Below are positions 57,169-64,000 of a stretch of 64,000 bases of DNA, piece by piece (within the stretch, counting starts at the first letter, position 1; every line of letters begins with the position of its first letter). Source of the DNA: Platanthera guangdongensis (taxonomy: Eukaryota > Streptophyta > Magnoliopsida > Asparagales > Orchidaceae). The stretch spans positions 187,058,375 through 187,122,374 of the forward strand of contig CM077150.1 of assembly GCA_039583875.1 (NCBI GenBank). The letters run 5' to 3'. A program made the position numbers and the translations under genes. The notes under the pieces were generated by a model. The model searched no databases, was not told the origin of the DNA, and saw only the letters and a list, made by a program, of their open reading frames with translations.

Positions 57169-58399
57169 ACAATTTCAACTTAAATTTCTTCATACCTGTC
57201 ACCACATCGGTTTGGCGGATCGCTTCTTGCTGTCCAAGGTTGTAAGCCCTTGGTTGCACCGGTTGGAACCGAGAAGCGCTCGACTCCGCCATCTTCCCTT
57301 TCTCCACAGCACTGGGGCCGGAGCGCACAGTCTGCTCCTGCCTTGCCTCTTGCCCCGCTCCTCCTTGGGGACAAACACGAGCTATGTGCCCCACCTTACC
57401 GCAGTTGTAGCACGTTGGCGGTCCCCTAGAGTGAGAACCTCCAGGCGTCCACTTGCTCTTCTCGCCGGACCTGGATGTGTGAGGCTTATTCCTCCACCTA
57501 CTCCCTTCAGACTTTCCATGGGATTGGGAAGGCTTCCCTTCCCCTTGCTTGGGAGTGAAACCCTTACGATGCTGGGTTCGCTCCAGATCACTCTCCAACA
57601 TCCTGGCAGCCTCAACCAACTCATTGAAACCAGCTCTCTTCATGGAAATGAGGGGTTGCCTCAGGTTCTCCCTCAGCCCCTGATAGAAGAGATTATCCCT
57701 CTCTACATCATCTGCCATCGTCGTTCCCGCGTAACGACCCAAACGGGTGAACTCCTGCACATACTCGTCCATCCTCTTGTCCCGCTGCATTAAGTGCAGG
57801 AACTGCCTCTGAAGTGGCAACCGTGTAGAAATGGGAATGTACCTCTTTAGAAAAGCATCCCCAAACTCCTCCACCGACGGGGTGAGTCCAGGGAACTTGC
57901 GGCCGCTATGGCTCACCCACCACAACTTGGCATCTCCTTCCAACATGAACGCCGCATATTCAGATTTCTTTTCTTCTGGCATCTCTGCCGCCCTCAAAAG
58001 CTCTTGAATGTGAACCCACCAATCCTCTGCATCCGTTGGCGTACCAACTCCCTTGAATGACGGGGGATGGAAGCTCAGGAAATACTTCATGTGTCAGTCT
58101 CAATGTCCGACAACCACCCTTTCTGCCAAAGGCTCCACTCGCCTGGCTTCTCCTCCTAGCACGGTCGTCGCCGTATCCGGTATAGCAGGGGTTGCCACTT
58201 GAGCTGCCGCTGTAGATTGGGCCGCCACCATCGCTTTTGCAAGAATGCGGCAGAAATCAGCCGGGTTAACTCCCGTGCCCAAAAGACCTGGAGCAGTGGC
58301 ACTGCTCGCCGAGAGTTCCTCTTTTGCTCTCGACGTACCTGCCTCGTTGCTTGCACTCTTCAAGAAAACAAGAAACAAGGAATCAGTCTCTAATCTCAA
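57152..58399 (-). pseudogene. Element F gag
   Basis: The minus frame begins with ATG at 58399 (MRLETDSLF; start uncertain) and ends at 57152. Two TGA codons at about 58099 and 58093 interrupt it just before the capsid domain (FHPPSFKGVGTPTDAEDWW, then FLKRYIP and YAGTTMADDVERDNLFYQGL). One zinc knuckle CYNCGKVGHIARVC lies near 57415-57374. Pol overlaps the end in a different frame, as in a frameshift-expressed or decayed fusion. Gag packages the RNA. Confidence 0.85.
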
Positions 58400-58480
58400 G
58401 ACTTAAACATAAGGACACTCATGGTCCCGCGTTAATCTTATGTGGATAACTTCTCTACGCATTGACCTTGAATCTAACCT

Positions 58481-58493
58481 CCATCTGATACCA
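58481..58493 (-). other. Primer binding site of F (initiator tRNA-Met)
   Basis: TGGTATCAGATGG on the minus strand, three bases after the 5' LTR; ten leading bases match the iMet primer site. Confidence 0.85.
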
Positions 58494-58496
58494 AAT

Positions 58497-61071
58497 TGTA
58501 ACACCTCCCCTGTAATGACTGTATAATATGAGTCCGGTCGGGGCCCCATAACATACGGACGCCACAGCTTTAGTATTATAAGTTGATATAGCTACCCACA
58601 CTCAAAACACTTTGCACAACACAGCAGAAACATAAGCAAGACTAGAAGTTATCCACTACAAGAAGAGTAATAACAATGGCCTTATGGCCTTATAACAAGT
58701 GTCCAAACTCAAATGATACAACAGTCAAGAAAGTGCATAGCACTCCTAGTCTACCTCGGCATGCAAGCCGGACAACATGAGTCTCAAACATACAACATCA
58801 TATAAGTAGAGCTACAAAAGAGAAAAGCACTTCATGAGGCTTAGGCCTTTCTGGCCGGCGAGCTAGCTCCTGCATGCGATCCTTGCCCTGAAAAATTTAT
58901 TAGTAACGTGGGTCAGCAAAGGCTGACCTCAAACTGTGTAACAACACATCTCCTCCCGGCCGCCCCTAATGGACCCCGGGGTACCCCTCCAACCTGCAAG
59001 TTAGCACTTCGTATGCAATAATCATAAGTAAGAAAAGCAACTACAGAAACAGGATTGGATGTCACACACATCATACATGTTCTCTACGGGTTGAGCATAT
59101 AATAAAAAGGGCCTACTTATGTAACATGTATGCAACAACCCGGGTTTCACCCAAGGCACCCTATCTCATATGCATCTAGCATAGCATCACATCACATGGG
59201 TACTCATCGTTTCCCCATTGGCATAAAGCCTCAAACAAAGGGGAGACACAATTCCCCCCAACGGCACATAAGCCGCCACATGGAACTCTTGCCTATGCCC
59301 CACCCGCTCAAGGAATTAGACACGGGCTTGCCTGCAAGCTCTGACGTCTCTTGTCAGGATTCCAACAAACACAAACTGACCGATTCTAAGATGCCTTACC
59401 AGACCCACACCCGCTCATGGCCTCATTTCCCGGGCTTGCACCCATGCTTGGAATTCTCGTCAGTCTCACAGAAGCGGACTAGTCTTGCCGGGACACTCTC
59501 CACACATGACGTGAACATCACGGGATATCCAGTCGACCACGGAGACATAGCCACGCCTTGGCACATCACAAACCAAGACAAATCAACCCTAGTCCCTCAT
59601 TTGTACTGCAGCGTTCCCGCGCACCAAGGAAACCATCTACAACTCATGCGGAGCTAACCTTATCCACCAAGGAAACCATCTACCGCCACGAGGAGCTAAC
59701 CTTGTCTGGTTCCGACTACACATACTCACTCGAGAAAAAGGGGGAAAAACATCACCACATCACAAATGGCATCTTGCCGCAACGGAGACTCTACGAATCC
59801 TTAAAGTTCGTATGCAACATCACCGAGTTGGACTAACGGTCGCAACTACGGACTTCACCCACCATGCCTAATCCACTAACGGAGCGGATCTCTAATGCAA
59901 ATCATGCCGGGGACGGACTCAATCGAGGAGGTTCCTCTTGAACCTTGGCGACCCAAAACCCTCTCATTTAAGTGTTTGGTGCCCAAAACTAGAAAAGAAA
60001 TGATGCTAATACGCCATCCTAAGACCGAGAGGAGAAGTGTCGTTACCTTCCGACTCCTCTTCCTTGACATGGAAAAAATAGTCGGATGAAAACCTTCGCA
60101 ACGATCTAGCCTCCACGGATCTGGACTCGGCTCGCGATTTGGAGCACCGAAGCTTTCCTACAGCCAAACCCTCCTTCACCTTCTTCCTTACTCTCCCTTC
60201 TCTCTAGAATTTTAGTAAGAGAAAGCTGGGAGCGAATAAGGGTTTCCAACCCTATTTTCGTACTTAACTTCCCAAGAGCAGTCCTGAACCATCATATCCT
60301 AAAATCAGGGAAAGAAAGGCCACGATCCGACTCAAAAATAAAACACCTGGGTCGAACACGGCCTGGCACACACCCGGGTCCAGGGCCGTGTCCCTCATTC
60401 GCCGTCACAAATCGACGTGTCTAGAAAAGCACACGGGCATCCGACACGCTCATGTTCGCACTGACATTCCCGTGTCCCCACTGACATGGCCGTATGATCG
60501 GCCGTGTGCCTCCTTCGACACAACCCTGAAAACAACCCGAGCACTACACGGGTACTGGACACGCCCGTGTCCTTGCCCATGTCTACCTCAACACGCTCGT
60601 GCTCCAGGCCGTGTTCACTGCCTCAACGTTTCGTCGAGCGAAGATCGTCGAACAAGCGGGACACGCCCTATGACACGGTCGTGTCACAGGCCGTGTGCCC
60701 CTGTCTCGACACTCAACACTCGTCGAGTGAAATTCGTCGAGCGAAGTTCGTCGACTGACTGACACGGCCTTGGACACGCCCGTGTCCTAGGCTGTGTGCC
60801 TTGTCTCGACACATCGTCGAGCGAAAATCGTCAACTCCCGGGCCGATCGTCGACACGGCCCAGACACGCCCTGAGACACGCCTGTGTCTCAGTCCGTGTT
60901 CTCTGCTCGACGATCGTCGACTACCAAAATCATCGACCTCACGACCAAAACTCCGACTGGAGCCTGACACGCCGTGGGACACGCCCGTGTCCCAGGCCGT
61001 GTGCCCCCTGCCAGTAACCAAAATTGGCCAGAAATGCAAATCGACTCTCTCTCAAATTTTGGGGTGTTACA
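58497..61071 (-). mobile_element. Element F 5' LTR
   Basis: 2575 bases; near-identical layout to the 3' LTR. Palindrome array in U3 at about 60355-61005, with exact GACACGCCCGTGTC copies near 60559, 60774 and 60979. Confidence 0.9.
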
Positions 61072-61076
61072 ATTTT

Positions 61077-61460
61077 CGTCGAGTATCATCGAGTATAGCA
61101 GAGTATACTCGCCAAACTAGTAGTGATATTCGACAAAATTCACTTTGAGAAATTTAGCTCATTCTAACTTGTCACTCGATGCCAGGAAAAGTCATACTCG
61201 ACGAATTTGACGAGTTTTGGCAAGTATACTTGACAAATTTGACGAGTATTGACTAGTATACTCGACAAATTCGATGAGTATCGGCTAGCTGACCCGACGC
61301 ATTCGAGGCCTGACCCAGTGATAGTCGATGAATTTACCATGCAAAATCCAGAGAAGTAAAATTGAATTGACTCGACGAACTCGTCCGGTATCGACTAGTA
61401 TATTTGATGAATTCGTCGAGTATTGTTAGATACATTCGACTAATTCGCGAGTATATAAAT
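61077..61460 (-). mobile_element. LTR-X1, 5' part after element F
   Basis: Continues LTR-X exactly where F interrupted it (TCGTCGAGTATCATCGAGTA here, 25082 in LTR-X2). It follows LTR-X2 up to the position matching about 25450, then departs into a fold-back. The LTR start is not reached. Confidence 0.85.
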
Positions 61461-61682
61461 ACGGGAATACTCGACGATTTCGTCGAATGTATCTAACAAT
61501 ACTCGAGCGAATTCATCAAATATACTAGTCGATATGCGGACGAGTTCGTCGAGTCATTCAATTTTACTTCTCTGGATTTTGCATTGTAAATTCATAGACT
61601 ATCACTGGTCATGCCTCGAATGCGTCGTGTCAGCTACATACTCATTCGAATTTGGTCAGAGTATACTAGTCATACTCGTCAA
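61239..61682. repeat. Inverted repeat next to the N gap
   Basis: Sequence 61475-61682 is the reverse complement of 61239-61447 with scattered single-base indels. The centre is near 61460. The right arm ends exactly at the N run. Confidence 0.85.
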
Positions 61683-62182
61683 NNNNNNNNNNNNNNNNNN
61701 NNNNNNNNNNNNNNNNNNNNNNNNNNNNNNNNNNNNNNNNNNNNNNNNNNNNNNNNNNNNNNNNNNNNNNNNNNNNNNNNNNNNNNNNNNNNNNNNNNNN
61801 NNNNNNNNNNNNNNNNNNNNNNNNNNNNNNNNNNNNNNNNNNNNNNNNNNNNNNNNNNNNNNNNNNNNNNNNNNNNNNNNNNNNNNNNNNNNNNNNNNNN
61901 NNNNNNNNNNNNNNNNNNNNNNNNNNNNNNNNNNNNNNNNNNNNNNNNNNNNNNNNNNNNNNNNNNNNNNNNNNNNNNNNNNNNNNNNNNNNNNNNNNNN
62001 NNNNNNNNNNNNNNNNNNNNNNNNNNNNNNNNNNNNNNNNNNNNNNNNNNNNNNNNNNNNNNNNNNNNNNNNNNNNNNNNNNNNNNNNNNNNNNNNNNNN
62101 NNNNNNNNNNNNNNNNNNNNNNNNNNNNNNNNNNNNNNNNNNNNNNNNNNNNNNNNNNNNNNNNNNNNNNNNNNNNNNNNNN
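61683..62182. other. Assembly gap of 500 N
   Basis: Exactly 500 unknown bases, a typical placeholder length. Sequences left (LTR-X) and right (D family) are unrelated, so adjacency is not proven. Confidence 1.
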
Positions 62183-64000
62183 AGTCTTATGGAGATTAGG
62201 GGGAAAAAATTTGGGGATAAGAAGGTTAGAGAAAAAAAGAATGAGAAGGAGATTATTAGGAAAGAGAAGATTATGGAAAATAAAGAGAAAATTAGTGGAA
62301 GGATAAAGAAAAAGAAAAACAAATTTACCCCAAGACCCTACCAAAACATAAATTTGGGAGGCCCATTAGAGCCATAAGGAATTGGGGTCAAAAAGAGACT
62401 CAGTTGATCAAGAACCCTAACCCAAAATGGTCAAACTAGCCTACTAGAGGAGGAAGACTCCTAGTAGAGGACCCCACCTATGCCCCCTAACCCTAAAGTG
62501 AAGTCAAGGGGTCACTAAGGACACATTGGGGTTAGCCCTAGAGGCCAAGTTGACCCAAGTCAACTCAAGCCCCTAATCTGGTCAAAGTGCTCTTATTAAG
62601 GGTAGGTGACCTCTAAAGTGTAAGGTAACCCTACATAACCCCACATAGGCCTTAGGGGAGGCCAATGGGTCACCAAGGACCCAATTGGGTCAACCCAGAT
62701 CATCAAATTGACCCAGTTCAACCCTAACTTAAGCCAAGTCAAACCTAGCCCAAATGGGCTAACCCAAGCCCAAGCCACTTCTTCCTTAGGCTAACCTCAC
62801 TTTCATGATCATCATGACTAAGTGGGCTGCACATAGCCTATGGTGTTGACCAGTCAACATGGGTGACTAGGAGAGAGAAGGGAGCTTCCCTTCATGTTAA
62901 TGGTGGAGAGGAAGGGAGAGTGGGAGCCGGCCAAAGGAGCCAACAACCACTTTTAATGGCTGCAATCAACTCCTCTAGGAAGAGGAGTTGATTCCAGCCA
63001 TTTCTCAGCCACCAAGGGGTAGATTCAGCCCCCCTCCACTTAACCCGAGCCACACCATTAATGGTGTTGAAGGGCATTGAAGAACCAGCCGCCCCCCTCC
63101 CCAATTGCCCATTAAACATCATCAGTGGGCAGAGGGAACACTTTCGAGCTTTTACCTGGAGGAGACAGGCCGTCCCACTATGTTGTTGCAGAAGTCAAGC
63201 GTCGCCGCCGTCGACTATGGCATCCCTCCGCTCCTCCCACATTCAGGCTGCCAGGAAGGTCCTCCCCCCTCTCCTTAACTCACGGGTAGATCATAGGTCT
63301 CCTTAGGCTAAAGGTTCGGGCTCAATTGAGCCCGATCCAAACCAAGATTTTCATGGTTTTCGGCAAAAAATTATCAGACTAGAACCGCGGAAAACACCTC
63401 TCCGGCGGCTGAGCCGCCGCCTGGCGATAGCCACCACCTCAACGGAGGTGGTGGTGGCGGTGGCCGGTCGGGGAAGGGCTGGATCGCCGGCGGCAGAGCT
63501 TGGAAGCGGCTCCAGGCGGTTTGGATCCTGGCCGTCGGCTCAAGGAAGAAGACGATAGGATTCCGTTGAATCTCCGCTAAGATTCGTGCTTCTGCTGATT
63601 TAAACTATAGGATATTAAATTTTTGATATTTTGATTTATGTCACAGTTTTAGTATTATTTGGTTTTAATTTTTAAAAATACCTAGGCTCACCTGGTGGGA
63701 AAACCTTCAACATGAAAGTTGTAGTCCTTTGTGTCTACTTTATGTTAAATTTGAACCCATTTCGGTGCATGGTCTGACCAGGGCAACCATTTTAGTGGGA
63801 CATATACTTAGGGCTAGGCAGTCATTAAACTGAGTGCCCACACCTCACCCCTGGTCCAAATAAATTGAAATTTTGGCAGGGAGCCTAACTAGCTATACCT
63901 AGGGCTTGCCCAAAACTCAAAATTTATGGAGACACTTTGCCTAAATTTTTTGTTTTTATTTAATAATGCTAGTTAATTTAATTAAGTGGTCAAATGACCT
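62183..64000 (+). mobile_element. D-family copy 2, partial, opposite orientation
   Basis: From about 62330 on, this is similar to the reverse complement of D 31560-29650: the repeated TTGACC/GGTCAA section, the 13-bp stem hairpin (62964-62993), the GC-rich segment (63400-63540) and the AT-rich tail. 62183-62330 is purine-rich with no match I can see. It runs off the right edge and has no gene. Confidence 0.75.

Larger units (their letters stand above)
51097..61071 (-). mobile_element. Element F: Tekay/Del-like chromovirus (Ty3/gypsy)
   Basis: LTRs at 58497-61071 (5') and 51097-53677 (3') on the minus strand start TGTAACACCCC and end GTGTTACA. The TSD ATTTT lies at 51092-51096 and 61072-61076. 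Gag and pol lie between, with an iMet primer site and a G-rich purine tract. The integrase has a chromodomain-like tail. LTR length near 2.58 kb suits Tekay/Del (inference). Point stops make the copy defective, but all pol domains are present. Confidence 0.95.

Noticed and set aside
61534..62344. ORFs of about 220 codons made mainly of X
   Set aside because: They span the N gap.

Overview
The window is repeat-dense plant nuclear DNA made almost entirely of nested LTR retrotransposons. Evidence: Ty1/copia and Ty3/gypsy Gag/Pol domains, long LTRs with TATA boxes, primer sites matching plant initiator tRNA-Met, 5-bp target-site duplications (TSDs), and plant-type mini-introns. I see no host gene, tRNA, rRNA or CRISPR. 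The species cannot be named from the sequence; an angiosperm with a large repeat fraction is likely.

Layout. (1) 1-5976: the 3' part of an Athila-type Ty3/gypsy element on +: integrase end, spacer, env-position ORF, 3' LTR. (2) 5977-61682: two internal regions of a SIRE-like Ty1/copia family on the minus strand, here called X, arranged LTR-internal-LTR-internal. Upstream copy 1 runs from LTR-X1 (50227-51096 plus 61077-61460) through gag-pol (50138 down to 44731) and the env-position gene (33683-31713 and 26640-26110) to the shared LTR-X2 (24222-25913). Copy 2 runs from LTR-X2 through gag-pol (24131-20403 and 8129-6454) and leaves the window on the left. Both copies carry the same solo LTR (LTR-Y) inside the RNase H C-terminus, and the same zinc-knuckle lesions, so they are probably a tandem duplication.

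Younger insertions split these copies. Element B is a complete SIRE-like copia element on + (8130-20402, TSD CATTC) that has lost its reverse transcriptase core. D (26641-31712, TSD CCTGG) is a long solo-LTR-like element inside the env-position gene of copy 1. E (34339-42956, TSD AGCTA) is a pol-less Tat-like gypsy element inside LTR-Y, with a forward gag and two antisense genes, one of them visibly spliced. F (51097-61071, TSD ATTTT) is a Tekay/Del-like chromovirus on the minus strand inside LTR-X1. A 500-base N gap (61683-62182) follows a fold-back sequence, and a second D-family copy in opposite orientation fills the right end.

Main points for a second look. First, the transcribed part of three different SIRE-type LTRs (B, X, Y) holds a string of small hairpins whose stems all differ while the linker (CTGAG..GTAGG) stays constant. 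Second, each retroelement family here carries its own palindromic array in its LTR or noncoding DNA. In Athila and B this array recurs, with a TATA box, just upstream of the env-position ORF. Third, E carries an antisense gene with a TATA box, an ATG and two in-phase GT-AG mini-introns. All coding regions except the Athila env-position ORF and the partial integrase are visibly broken.
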